Origin: Arthrobacter sp. EpRS71
GTDB lineage: Bacteria; Actinomycetota; Actinomycetes; Actinomycetales; Micrococcaceae
DNA length: 64,000 nucleotides
Assembly: GCF_001512285.1 (NCBI RefSeq)
Contig: NZ_LNUV01000006.1
Span: 194,041 to 258,040, forward strand
Reading direction: 5' to 3'
The notes below the pieces were generated by a model. It was not told the origin of the DNA, ran no database searches, and saw only the letters and a program-made list of their open reading frames with translations. Both the position numbers and the translations under genes were made by a program. Below are positions 24,785-34,013 of the stretch, in pieces (positions within the stretch are counted from its first letter, which is position 1; every line of letters begins with the position of its first letter).

Positions 24785-27700
24785 TCAGCTCCCGGGGCTT
24801 ACCGACTGGATGAGCGATATTTGCCCGCCCACCCCTACGTACCCGCGTCCGGCTGTCATCGCCACGGGTGCCTTCCGTGGAAGGCTGGTACCCAGCAGCT
24901 CGCCGTCGTAATTTACGTCCGGCTGGAGCAGCACGCCAAGGCGCGATTTACGCACGGTCTTGGTCCAATGGCTGTATAGCCCACGCAGGTCAGTCGCCCG
25001 CCCGGCCGCGATGATGCACAGCCCCGGCGGCCCGGAGGCCACGATCCCCGCAATGGACTGGTCCGTGTCCTCGAAACGCTCGGCGTCGTCGATCAGCAGG
25101 AACACCGGACCACGCTCGATCCGCAGGGAGGCGAGCAGCGCCGGCACCTCGTCCGCGCCAACGGCCACCCTGTCCAGGCTGGCGGTGGCCAACGGCGAGC
25201 GGCGGTCGCAGATGCCCCAAACCTGGGCCGGACCCCGGGAGGTGGCTACGCCACTAACAGCCTCGGCCAAGGCCAGCAGCAAAGTGGACTTGCCCGAACG
25301 GGCCGGCCCGGCGATCAGGGCGTGCTCGCCTTCATAGATTTCCAGGAAGGCCGGCGCGAGGTCTGTTTCACGGATTCCCACAGGGATATGCCACGGCTCG
25401 GTTTCCAATTGTGGCTTGACGCCCAAATCCGCCATGGTGACGTCAGTAGGCAGGCTCCGGATCGCGGTGGTCTTCGCGGGGGCATCTGCCCAGCCTTGCC
25501 GCACGCGATCCACGGCGGACTCGATCCCGATCCCAGGCGTTGCAACGTGCATTTGCAGAGAGGTGCGAGGGTCCACGCATCGCCCGGGGAGTGCCGCGGG
25601 GACATTCTTGGACCGCACGCCCAGCGAGGAGTAGTCGTAATTATCGGCGAGCCGGAAAAGCCACTTCTGGAGCGTTACTTCATTCATCACCGAGGGGACC
25701 GCTTTGGCGCGGGTGGTGGTCACGGCGAAGGACAGGCCAAGAGCCGGGCCGTCGGCGTAGGCGCGGTACAGCAGGCCCAGAAGTTGCTGCCCTTCAAAGT
25801 CCTGGAATTCGTCACGGAGGGATGCCAGGCCGTCAAGCAGCACCACCATGCGGCGATGCGTTCCCGGCGCCGCGCGGCGGCTCTCCAGTTCAGTGCTCAG
25901 ATGACGCAGGAAACGCGCTTGCTGCTCTTTGGCTCCGGCCCCCGTTCCGACGTATGCCATGGTGTGCGGCAGGCGTTTCAGCATCTCAAGATCCCCGGAG
26001 CCCATGTCCAGAATCATCAGATCCAGATCGGTTGGATCTGTCTCCCGTGCAAGCGCCAACGCGATGGAAGCAAGGGTTGTGCTTGTGCCGGAGCCTGCCA
26101 CACCCATCAGCATCAGGTTGCCCACGGACATGTCCCATCCGGCGGCGGATTGACGCTGCAGTTCAGGCTCGTCCAGCAGGGCCACCTGGACGGTTGACCC
26201 ATTGATACGGCCCACGGTCGGAAGGACCCGGGGGGACCCATCCACAGCAGCGGCTTCCACCGCGAAACCCTCAAGCTCTACCCGTTCGCCGAGGGCCTCG
26301 GGCCACACCTGCCGCGGCGGGGCGTAGCCGGCCTCGCTGTTGGCCTCCACAACGGCGTCGATGAGGAGATCAAGGTCGTTCTCGTCAACCGCTGCGGATC
26401 GTGGAACCGCCGGTGCCGGAGCAGGGACGCCGAACTGACGGATGTCGCGAACATCGACGGCGGGACCGCCGTCGAACTGTGCCTGACCGGTGACCAGCGC
26501 GGTCTGAACCGGCGTGATGTCGTCCTGGCCAAGTTTCACAAAGGCGCGGCCCATCTGCGCCCTGCCGATGGCAGAAGCGGCGGGTACTCCGATGACGTTG
26601 TTGGAATCATCACGGCTTTGGACACGCAACGCCACCCGCAGGTTGGTGTTGGCGAGGATGTCGTCGCTCACCACACCAGCCGGACGCTGCGTAGCCAGGA
26701 TCATGTGGACTCCCAAGGTGCGGCCCACAGCGCCGATGCTGACGAGGGCGGTCAGCACATCCGGGAAATCCTTGGCCAGCATGGCGAACTCATCCACCAC
26801 CAGGAGCAGTCGTGGCATTGGTTCGGCCGGGTTCGTGGCCAAGTAGGCGTTGAGGTTGTCGATGCCCTCGCCTGCCTCCGCGAAAACCCGCTGGCGGCGC
26901 TCCATCTCCGCTTCCAAAGCGATCAGGGCGCGGTCCGCCAGTTGTTCGTCCAGATTGGAGATGGTTCCGATGGTGTGCGGCAGGCGCTCGCAGGCCTTGA
27001 AGGCGGCGCCACCCTTGAAGTCAACCAGGATGAAGTTCAGACGGGTCGGATCGTTGCGGGCAGCGAGGCCGGCAACGAGCGAGCGCAGGAACTCGGACTT
27101 TCCAGATCCGGTGGTGCCGCCCACCAGCCCGTGCGGACCGTCCTTGACGAGGTCCAGTGTCAGCGTCCCGTTTTCGCCGGTGCCTATGGGGGTGGAGACA
27201 CCAGTGGAGGCCTGCCACATCCGGCGGATTGTCGCCGGGTCGGGGCGCTCGTACCCCAGCAAGCCGGGCAGTCGGACCAGCGGGGGCAGGGACGCCCCGG
27301 GGACACTGAGTTCGGGATCATCGAAGTGTGCCAGCCGTGTGGCGCAGCGCAGGGCCTCTTCCTGGTCGAGGCCCGCCAGGATGACGTCTTCCACCCGGGT
27401 CAGGTCCTCCGGTTGGTCCACGGTGGCTGCAGCATCGGCCCCTACCCTGATGATGGTGGTGCAAGACGCCGGCAATTGCTCCTCGGACGTGGCGATGACG
27501 ATGCCCGCCACTCGCGGTGGGCGCTGCTGCGGGTTGATGTGGCCGCCCGGGACGGAACGGCCCATGCCAAGCAGTGCCCGTGCCGGGGCGTCCCTGCCTT
27601 CAGTGAGGACATCGGAATCGAGGACCACCATAAGAGCGGGCGTGGGCAGTTCTTCCACAGAGTCCTTGAGGGTGCGCAGCATGGCGAGGCTCGTCTCGCG

Positions 27701-29074
27701 GTGTGCGGACATCCATCGCTCGCCGGTGCTGCTGCCCGTTTGGCGGGTATGGGGAAGCCAGGACGCCCATTCCCACTCATCGGCCCGGCCGGCATCACAG
27801 AAAACACCGATTGTCAGATCCGCAGGACCAACGTGCACCGCGGCCTGGGCTACCAGGGAGCGGGCCAAGGCCAAAGCGCCGTCCCGCGAGCCAACGATGC
27901 CCACCACGCCGGCGTCGGTCAGGTCCACCAGGACGGGAGCGGCCAAGAGACGGGCTGCTGTGAGGGATTCCCTGACTTTTTCGTCGGGACGCGAGCCGGC
28001 AGCCCGGTCCACCTCAGGCTTCCACGGCACGTCACCGGTGCCGGCATGCAGGGCCAGGAAGTCGTCCGAGTCCGCACGGCGCTGCCACAGTGAGGTGGCC
28101 GGAAGCGCAGGACGACGAACAACGGTGGCGGGATCGGGGACCATCCGGTGCCTCCGGGCGGTTTCCACCTCAGCGGCCGTACGGATCTGCTGCTCGAACT
28201 CCTGGAGGGCTCCGTCAAAGCGCTCTGCCTCTTCCTTGAGTCCGCGGGCGTGGCGGCGCTTCTGCTCGAACCACATACCCACCGCCATCACGGGACTCAG
28301 CATGGCGAACATGGCGAAGCGCATGTCCCTCAGGATCATCACCATCGCAACAGCCATAACCAGCGGCGCCAGCACCGTGATGTAACTGAACTTGTTGGCC
28401 GGCGGCACGTCTTTGCGGCTGGGTGGGACCAGTGGATCGCCAGCCGGGGCGCGGCCGGGTCGCGGAGGTCTGTTGAAGGGAGCGGTCGCTGCCGGCGTCA
28501 GGTTGTGCAGGCTCCCCGGAGCGGGAGCAGGTGTCTCCTCCAGGGTTGGCCGGAGGAGTAGGACCGTGCCTCCTGCCGTGATGGTGGCTGTCTGAGTGAC
28601 CAGGACACCGTCCTCGCCCACAGATTCGCCGTTGACCAAGGTGCCGTTGGTGGAACCTCCATCCACCACCCGCAATCCGTCCTCTTCGCGGCGAAGGCGG
28701 AAGTGATCCCACGACGCACTTTCGGTGGGGAGGCTGAGATCGGCCTGGGGAGACCTGCCAACGAGCATGTCGCGCCCCTGCGGAACGTCCACCACACCAC
28801 CGGTACGCTGACCACCGGCCAGCGTCAGGCTCCACCCCCGTACGCGGTCCGGTACAGGCCAGGGCGCTCGCGAGATGCGGCTGCCTTCGAGCAGAATCAG
28901 TTCGGAGAGTGGCGTGGCACCCCGGACCTCTGTCTCATTGACGAACACCGGCTCGTCCGGCGAAACCCTGGGCCCGCCGGCGGCTTCCACTAAGTCGGAC
29001 AGCGTGATGGCGGGCGCAGCATGGGCAACCTCGCACTCAAAACGACGATCGTCCAAGTCGATAAGCACACGCAC
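24785..29074 (-). CDS. FHA-FtsK/SpoIIIE ATPase, type VII secretion motor (EccC/EssC-like)
   Basis: The 1429-residue protein has a ubiquitin-like N-terminus (about 1-70), an FHA domain (about 100-175, with VGRSPQADLSLP and DGGSTNGTLVNG), two TM helices (about 226-270), and three FtsK-type ATPase domains. Walker A of ATPase 1 is GTTGSGKSEF near residue 655, ATPase 2 has GVAGSGTSTT near 995 in which the lysine is replaced by Thr, and ATPase 3 has GPARSGKSTL near 1258. The FHA start recalls firmicute EssC rather than mycobacterial EccC. GTG 29074 is preceded by AGGAGGAG. It is the motor expected to export the WXG100 and Rhs proteins encoded divergently. Confidence 0.92.
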   Translation of the reverse strand: MRVLIDLDDRRFECEVAHAAPAITLSDLVEAAGGPRVSPDEPVFVNETEVRGATPLSELILLEGSRISRAPWPVPDRVRGWSLTLAGGQRTGGVVDVPQGRDMLVGRSPQADLSLPTESASWDHFRLRREEDGLRVVDGGSTNGTLVNGESVGEDGVLVTQTATITAGGTVLLLRPTLEETPAPAPGSLHNLTPAATAPFNRPPRPGRAPAGDPLVPPSRKDVPPANKFSYITVLAPLVMAVAMVMILRDMRFAMFAMLSPVMAVGMWFEQKRRHARGLKEEAERFDGALQEFEQQIRTAAEVETARRHRMVPDPATVVRRPALPATSLWQRRADSDDFLALHAGTGDVPWKPEVDRAAGSRPDEKVRESLTAARLLAAPVLVDLTDAGVVGIVGSRDGALALARSLVAQAAVHVGPADLTIGVFCDAGRADEWEWASWLPHTRQTGSSTGERWMSAHRETSLAMLRTLKDSVEELPTPALMVVLDSDVLTEGRDAPARALLGMGRSVPGGHINPQQRPPRVAGIVIATSEEQLPASCTTIIRVGADAAATVDQPEDLTRVEDVILAGLDQEEALRCATRLAHFDDPELSVPGASLPPLVRLPGLLGYERPDPATIRRMWQASTGVSTPIGTGENGTLTLDLVKDGPHGLVGGTTGSGKSEFLRSLVAGLAARNDPTRLNFILVDFKGGAAFKACERLPHTIGTISNLDEQLADRALIALEAEMERRQRVFAEAGEGIDNLNAYLATNPAEPMPRLLLVVDEFAMLAKDFPDVLTALVSIGAVGRTLGVHMILATQRPAGVVSDDILANTNLRVALRVQSRDDSNNVIGVPAASAIGRAQMGRAFVKLGQDDITPVQTALVTGQAQFDGGPAVDVRDIRQFGVPAPAPAVPRSAAVDENDLDLLIDAVVEANSEAGYAPPRQVWPEALGERVELEGFAVEAAAVDGSPRVLPTVGRINGSTVQVALLDEPELQRQSAAGWDMSVGNLMLMGVAGSGTSTTLASIALALARETDPTDLDLMILDMGSGDLEMLKRLPHTMAYVGTGAGAKEQQARFLRHLSTELESRRAAPGTHRRMVVLLDGLASLRDEFQDFEGQQLLGLLYRAYADGPALGLSFAVTTTRAKAVPSVMNEVTLQKWLFRLADNYDYSSLGVRSKNVPAALPGRCVDPRTSLQMHVATPGIGIESAVDRVRQGWADAPAKTTAIRSLPTDVTMADLGVKPQLETEPWHIPVGIRETDLAPAFLEIYEGEHALIAGPARSGKSTLLLALAEAVSGVATSRGPAQVWGICDRRSPLATASLDRVAVGADEVPALLASLRIERGPVFLLIDDAERFEDTDQSIAGIVASGPPGLCIIAAGRATDLRGLYSHWTKTVRKSRLGVLLQPDVNYDGELLGTSLPRKAPVAMTAGRGYVGVGGQISLIQSVSPGS

Positions 29075-29133
29075 CAGGGCGCTCCTCCTGTAGTGGATCT
29101 GTTCCCTTCAGACGTGGGGACAGAAAGATTGGG

Positions 29134-30477
29134 TTAGGGGCTGGCTGGCGCCGGGACCCAGACGAGCCGCGGGGCGTTTTCATCCGCCGGACGGAGACCG
29201 AGGTCCTGAGGGGATGCGTAAACCGGGGTTGCTTCAGCGGTGAGCGCCTGGGATTGCGAGAAGTCCAATGTCGGTCCGGCGAGGCCTTCTCCGGGACCGA
29301 AGGACATGGTGCGAAGAGACGCTGCCACCTTCGACGGATCGTTGCTCCCGGCCAGGGCGCCTGCTCGGACCAAGGCCACCACAGCATCGTGACTGCGTGC
29401 ATCCGCGGCCCAGGCGTCCGCCGAGAACGGAGTATCGTCCGTCAGGTTCTTGATTTCCGGATTCCCGGTGGCCAGTCTGATGCCGGCGAGGAATGCTGAC
29501 ATTCCCCGCCCTTGGGCGTCCTGCTGGAGCGCGACAGCGTCGCCGGTTGCCGGCGCAATGCTGACCAGCTGTCCTGAAGCAGTGCCGTCCAACTCCGAAA
29601 GCGAGGACGCGAACGCGGGGGTAGTGGCGCCGTCGGGAAGTATCAGCGGAACTGACACGTCGCGTGACTGGAGGGCTTGGACAAGCCGGGCCAAGCGTTG
29701 CGGGGTGGCTGCAGACACCACAACAGCGTCTGCGGGGTTGGCAATCCGGGTTCCTTCAGCGTCTGCCGGCGCATCCTTGGACGGCGGCCGAAGCTGGTCG
29801 CCTGTACGGATGGCGGCTTCCTGGGCCAAACCGGACACGTCGGAGAAGCCATCCAGTGCCAGTGTGTCAGCGGGAGTGACGGACGCCGGGACCTGACCGC
29901 CGTCGCTGACCAGCAGCACCCGGCTCTTGCCGGCAAGTGCGGTGTCCAGGCCGGCCTGGACAGAGGCCGCCGTCGGTCCGGTGGTCCACGTGGTTTGAGC
30001 TGGCTCCGAAGCTTCCGAGTAGGGCAGGATGACGGGTAGGCCCCGCTCCTCAGCGGCCTTCGCTGCTGCACGGGCTTGCGGCCCTGTGCTGGCAACGAGA
30101 ACGCCGGACACACCCTGCTCGGCGAGGGTTGCAACGGCAGCACGGGCCCCGTCTTCGGTACCTTGGTCGTTTTGGGTGGGGAGGGCGACTGTCGACCCGC
30201 CTTGGGCGAAGCGCTGTCCGGCAACTATGGCACCCTGAGCTGCGCGGTTGTACTCGGAGCCAGGTTCGCCGGACTGGCCGAACGTCATGACGACGCCGAT
30301 CGAGAAGTCCGCCGGCAGGCCGTCAGCCTTGAGGGCGACCGGAACTGTTGCGGCCACAGGATCGGGCCGGGGTGCTTCCGTGGGGCGGTTCAGCGTCATG
30401 GTCAGGACCACGGCAGCAGCAATAACGACGGCGGCTCCCGCAGCGATCAGGGCGAAGAGACGGTTCCGGGGGTTCAC
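29134..30477 (-). CDS. Type-1 periplasmic-binding-protein-like protein in the secretion operon
   Basis: The 447-residue protein has an N-terminal hydrophobic helix (about 7-28) without a lipobox cysteine, so it is a signal anchor or cleaved signal, followed by a Leu/Ile/Val-binding-protein fold (Peripla_BP_6-like): FSIGVVMTFGQSG, RAAVATLAEQGVSGVLVASTGPQARAA, ADAVVVSAAT. No permease or ATP-binding partner is nearby, so transport of a nutrient is unlikely; it may be a structural or sensing part of the type VII-like apparatus. Its start overlaps the lipoprotein stop by 4 bp, and it ends 59 bp before the ATPase gene. Confidence 0.8.
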   Translation of the reverse strand: MNPRNRLFALIAAGAAVVIAAAVVLTMTLNRPTEAPRPDPVAATVPVALKADGLPADFSIGVVMTFGQSGEPGSEYNRAAQGAIVAGQRFAQGGSTVALPTQNDQGTEDGARAAVATLAEQGVSGVLVASTGPQARAAAKAAEERGLPVILPYSEASEPAQTTWTTGPTAASVQAGLDTALAGKSRVLLVSDGGQVPASVTPADTLALDGFSDVSGLAQEAAIRTGDQLRPPSKDAPADAEGTRIANPADAVVVSAATPQRLARLVQALQSRDVSVPLILPDGATTPAFASSLSELDGTASGQLVSIAPATGDAVALQQDAQGRGMSAFLAGIRLATGNPEIKNLTDDTPFSADAWAADARSHDAVVALVRAGALAGSNDPSKVAASLRTMSFGPGEGLAGPTLDFSQSQALTAEATPVYASPQDLGLRPADENAPRLVWVPAPASP

Positions 30478-33335
30478 GCGTTGCCGCCGATCTTCAGTGT
30501 GTAGAGCGTCTGTGACGTCGCACCTGCCGGGACTTCGAGTTGGAACGGCGGGAGTTCATCCACGGCAGTGAGCGAGGCCTTGAACTGGGCCTGGCGCAAC
30601 AGGAGTCCTGCAACGTCGCGGGAGCGGATGTTGGCGTAGCCCTCAGCATTCTGGGAGGCCAGGGCCAACTGGAAGTCCGCGGTGTCCGCTTTGGCCGCGC
30701 TGGTGGCCATGGAGCCGAGCAGGCCCGAGCCGTTGACCGCGCGGTCGCCAAGGTCCAGCATCACTTTGTTGAGGCTGGAGGCGAGAAGGGCGCTGGCACC
30801 TTCGACGTCGCGGGTGGAGCCGGACGTGCTGGACGCGATGTTGTCCAACGAGGACTGCGTGCTCTTGGACAGGGCGGCTGTCAAGTCACCGCTCTGCCCC
30901 AACAGCTCGTCCCGCTGTTTGTTGACCGTCCCCTCGGCATCCTTCACAACGTCGTCCGAGGTGGACTTCAGCCCGGAAATGGACCGGTTGAAGGCTGTGG
31001 TTACGGCTTCAGAGCTGGCATCGCCGATGTCGGCAACCTGACGTACCTGTTCGCCCACGGTTTTGTAGACCTCGGCAGCAGTTTCGGCAGAGACGTCGCG
31101 GAGGGATTCCTTGATCTTTTCGCCAAGGCCGTCCTGCTGCTCTTTCAACTTCGCGAGTGCGGTCGTCACTGTTCCGGAGGAGTCAATCGCGTCAGCGAGT
31201 GCAGCATCCAGCGCCTCAAGTCCCCGTTTGGTGCCGTTGACGCTTCCTGTCGCGGCGCCGTCGAGCGTTTTGACGGCTGACTTGATGGCCTCCAGTTTGG
31301 TGTCGGCGTCGTCGAAGGTGGCCTCCAATGCCGAGAATGCCTGGCCGATCGCTTGGTCGGCTGCGCCGGTGTCGGTGGCTGCAAGGACCTGGTCCCAGGC
31401 AGTTGACTGGCCTTCAAGCCGCACGTCCAAAGGCTCCTTGAACCCCGGCGGCGGATTCAGGGCAGGTGAGGGATTTCCGTCCTCATCAGTCGGTTCGCAC
31501 GGCACTGACGTCAAATAGGAACGCAGCCGCTCCACCTCCTTCGCGGACAGCTTGCCCTTGCCGGGGAGGAGGCCATCATCGGAGAGTTTGCACAGCTCAT
31601 CCGCCACCTTCTGGTTCTGCTGCAGCATGGAGCCGTTCAGCCAGGTTCCCTGACCGAGTTCGCCCTTGGCCGCCTTGGCATTGGTGGCGATGGCGAGCAG
31701 TTTCTGCCGGAGAGTGTCAATGCTGCTTTGCGCTGCGGTAGCCGCTTTGCGGGTCGCGGCTGCAGTGTCGGAGGCTGACTTGATGGCTGTATCCAACACC
31801 GCGAGGGCTTTGGTGTAATCCTCCGAGGTCCCGGAGCCGTCAAGCATCGCACCGAGGTCGGTGCGCACTTTTTCAAGTGCGACGGCGGAAGTCGCCTGGT
31901 CTTTGATCGCGCCTTCGACGACCTGTGGCTGGAGACCGGAGACGAGTTCGTCGCCTTCTTGCACCAGGCCCAGGAGCGCGCCGGTCACGGTCACAGCGGA
32001 ACCATAAAGAGAGCAGGTCATGGAACCCTGCTCAGCGCACTCCGCAGGCGTGGGGTTCTCGGGTCCCATGGTTGCTCTAAGGGCGCCGGCGACGGTGTCC
32101 CGGCAACTCGCGCTGACCTTCGCGTAGGCATCCAGCTGTGAGGACATCGTGAGAACGCTGGAGTACACGGTGGCCGCCGGCGCCGCTTTGGCAACCTCAG
32201 CGGTGCACCCGTCACCGGTGATGGGAGAGACCGGGGGCGTGGCGGACGTGTCGCCCAGCATCGCGTCCACGGCGGAGACCGTCAGCTTCAACTGGGACAT
32301 CGTGGTGGACTGGGTGGCAGTGGTTGAAGACTCCAAATCCGAGCCGAGAACCTGCAGTTGCTGCTTCAGGTCCGACATCGTCACGGCAAGGGCCTGGGAG
32401 TTGTCCCGCAGTTCACCGGCTGTCTTCGCGCCAAGAGTCTGCGAGGTTGCCTGCAGGTTCCGGCGGACATCGGTGATGGTGGATCCGGCTTTCGCCAGGA
32501 CGGTGTTGACGTCTGATACCAGCGAAATGGTGCGGCGCTGCAACTCCATTTCTGAACCTGTCCCGGAGGAGAAGGCGCTGGAGAGCACGCCGTTGGCACT
32601 GAGGTCTGTATTGAGGCCAGGCTGGACTGCGACGTCGAACTCGGGAACCTGGAAGTCCTTCACGTCGGCGCTGAGGCGCAGCGTCGTGCTCGCCCCGGAA
32701 CGTGGGGGAGCCAGTACAGTAGCCCACTGGACTACGGTGGCGCCGTCTTCAGTGCTGCTCAGGACTCCGTTGGTACCTGTGGTGCCGTAGGCTGAGCCGG
32801 GTGTTACGTCGTCCGCCCGGATGCCCGGGAGCTTGGTGGACGCAGCGATGGTCAGCGGGGCGCCTACCAGTGCGGTGTCAGAGCGGGCCTGGCCGGCGGC
32901 GTCGTACTGAATGGTCTGTGGTTTGACGGTGAGGTTCTCAAGCGTCAGGTCGATCTCTACCGGGCCCGTGTGGCCTTTCAGTTCGGCGAGATCGGAACCC
33001 GATTTCTCGCCGGCACGGTACTGGAGGCTCACGCGCACCGGGAGTTCGCCCACTACTTGGGCGGTGTCATATGTGGTGTTTTCCGCCGAGGAGTCACCCG
33101 CAGCGGACACAGAAATGGTGGTGCCTTCAATCTTCTGCACTCCGGCGGCTGGGGACAAGCCCACACGGACGCTCTGCAGGAGTTTGACCGGGTCGGACAC
33201 CGGCTCCGGTTTGGGCGCCTGGGTGCAGGACGTCGTCGCGACTAATCCCAGGGCAACCAAGACGATACCGAGTTGGCGAACCGGGGGGATACGACGCCCC
33301 GGGTTGTGTCGGTTAAAACTTGCCTGCCTAGGCAT
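30474..33335 (-). CDS. Large coiled-coil exported protein, first gene of the secretion operon
   Basis: The 953-residue protein has an N-terminal hydrophobic stretch ending ATTSC at residue 37, a weak lipobox, so it is probably a lipoprotein. The body has a beta-rich N-terminal third and long Ala/Ser/Leu-rich helices with heptad-like spacing (about 270-360, 480-600 and 680-900). There is no C-terminal TM helix. It may be the functional counterpart of the long extracellular EsaA/YueB-type component of firmicute systems, but the sequence does not prove homology. ATG 33335 has GAGGGG 7 bp upstream; ATG 33350 has none. Confidence 0.8.
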   Translation of the reverse strand: MPRQASFNRHNPGRRIPPVRQLGIVLVALGLVATTSCTQAPKPEPVSDPVKLLQSVRVGLSPAAGVQKIEGTTISVSAAGDSSAENTTYDTAQVVGELPVRVSLQYRAGEKSGSDLAELKGHTGPVEIDLTLENLTVKPQTIQYDAAGQARSDTALVGAPLTIAASTKLPGIRADDVTPGSAYGTTGTNGVLSSTEDGATVVQWATVLAPPRSGASTTLRLSADVKDFQVPEFDVAVQPGLNTDLSANGVLSSAFSSGTGSEMELQRRTISLVSDVNTVLAKAGSTITDVRRNLQATSQTLGAKTAGELRDNSQALAVTMSDLKQQLQVLGSDLESSTTATQSTTMSQLKLTVSAVDAMLGDTSATPPVSPITGDGCTAEVAKAAPAATVYSSVLTMSSQLDAYAKVSASCRDTVAGALRATMGPENPTPAECAEQGSMTCSLYGSAVTVTGALLGLVQEGDELVSGLQPQVVEGAIKDQATSAVALEKVRTDLGAMLDGSGTSEDYTKALAVLDTAIKSASDTAAATRKAATAAQSSIDTLRQKLLAIATNAKAAKGELGQGTWLNGSMLQQNQKVADELCKLSDDGLLPGKGKLSAKEVERLRSYLTSVPCEPTDEDGNPSPALNPPPGFKEPLDVRLEGQSTAWDQVLAATDTGAADQAIGQAFSALEATFDDADTKLEAIKSAVKTLDGAATGSVNGTKRGLEALDAALADAIDSSGTVTTALAKLKEQQDGLGEKIKESLRDVSAETAAEVYKTVGEQVRQVADIGDASSEAVTTAFNRSISGLKSTSDDVVKDAEGTVNKQRDELLGQSGDLTAALSKSTQSSLDNIASSTSGSTRDVEGASALLASSLNKVMLDLGDRAVNGSGLLGSMATSAAKADTADFQLALASQNAEGYANIRSRDVAGLLLRQAQFKASLTAVDELPPFQLEVPAGATSQTLYTLKIGGNA

Positions 33336-33370
33336 GGATCGTCCCCTCATTCGTTCACGGTGCCTTGAGT

Positions 33371-33376
33371 ATCATA
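33371..33376 (-). promoter_or_regulatory. -10 element of the secretion operon
   Basis: On the minus strand TATGAT reads at 33376-33371, giving a transcription start near 33364 and a 5' UTR of about 29 nt before ATG 33335. No consensus -35 is seen at 16-18 bp. Confidence 0.4.
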
Positions 33377-33405
33377 CGGGGTTGCGCTCACGAATGGATA
33401 AATCA

Positions 33406-33429
33406 ACCTGCGGGCATATCGCCGCAGGT
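33406..33429. promoter_or_regulatory. Dyad in the divergent region before the WXG100 gene
   Basis: ACCTGCGG (33406-33413) and CCGCAGGT (33422-33429) form a perfect 8-bp inverted repeat with an 8-nt spacer, between the lipoprotein and WXG100 genes. It lies upstream of the minus-strand -10 and could be an operator for both directions. Confidence 0.4.
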
Positions 33430-33567
33430 CACAGCCCGTCACGCAGGGGAAACGTTATTTCTCTGTTTGTTGGATTTATTGGGTGGTGTTGGTAGTTTAG
33501 GCATCGTCTGGTTGCCTGGCTTTGTTGGCTTGGGCGTTGCGATTGTTCTTATTGGGAGGAAAGTTCT

Positions 33568-33849
33568 ATGTCGCGTGTGTTGTCTACTGAGCAAGCCAAG
33601 GCTGCTATTGGTCAGGTGCAGTCGATTATTACTGGTGGTTTTACGGATCAGATTTCGGCGTTGGATGCGCAGGGTCGTGTGTTGTCGGATCCGAATGTTT
33701 GGGATGGTCCGTTGGCTGCTGAGTTCCGTGGTTCGACGTGGCCGGAGACGAAGGCTGCGTTGGATAAGGCCAAGGAGGAGTTGGAGCAGTTGCGCGGTCA
33801 GTTGCAGAAGATTTCGCAGGATATTTTCTCTGCCGGTGGCGGGGCCTGA
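33568..33849 (+). CDS. WXG100 family protein (EsxA-like)
   Basis: The 93-residue protein is a helical hairpin with the WXG turn as VWDG (residues about 44-47), the standard length for WXG100 substrates. ATG 33568 follows GGGAGGAAAG, a strong site. WXG100 proteins are exported by type VII systems, usually as dimers and often as partner of a large effector; the Rhs gene that follows in the same direction is the likely client. Codons end in T or G more often than in neighbouring genes, giving the coding strand a marked G+T excess. Confidence 0.92.
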   Translation: MSRVLSTEQAKAAIGQVQSIITGGFTDQISALDAQGRVLSDPNVWDGPLAAEFRGSTWPETKAALDKAKEELEQLRGQLQKISQDIFSAGGGA

Positions 33850-34013
33850 TTCCTTTTTGCTGTGAGTGTGAGGGCCGGGTGATCGTGCCGCGCTGAGCCG
33901 TTGGGCTGTTGAGTGCGGTGTGGTTGCCCGGCCGTTGCGCTGTGTTCTTGTGGTGACGGTTTTGTGGGTTGTTGGGTTTTGTTCGCGTTCTTGTTCTGTG
34001 GGGGGCCTTGGTT

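Noticed and set aside
26618..28385. Two long overlapping plus-strand frames (491 and 511 codons) opposite the FtsK-type ATPase
   Set aside because: They are GC-driven shadows; the minus-strand frame holds FHA and Walker motifs.
29134..30477. Substrate-binding protein of an ABC importer
   Set aside because: No permease or ATP-binding gene is nearby, and it is locked by overlap into the secretion operon, so an importer role is not supported.
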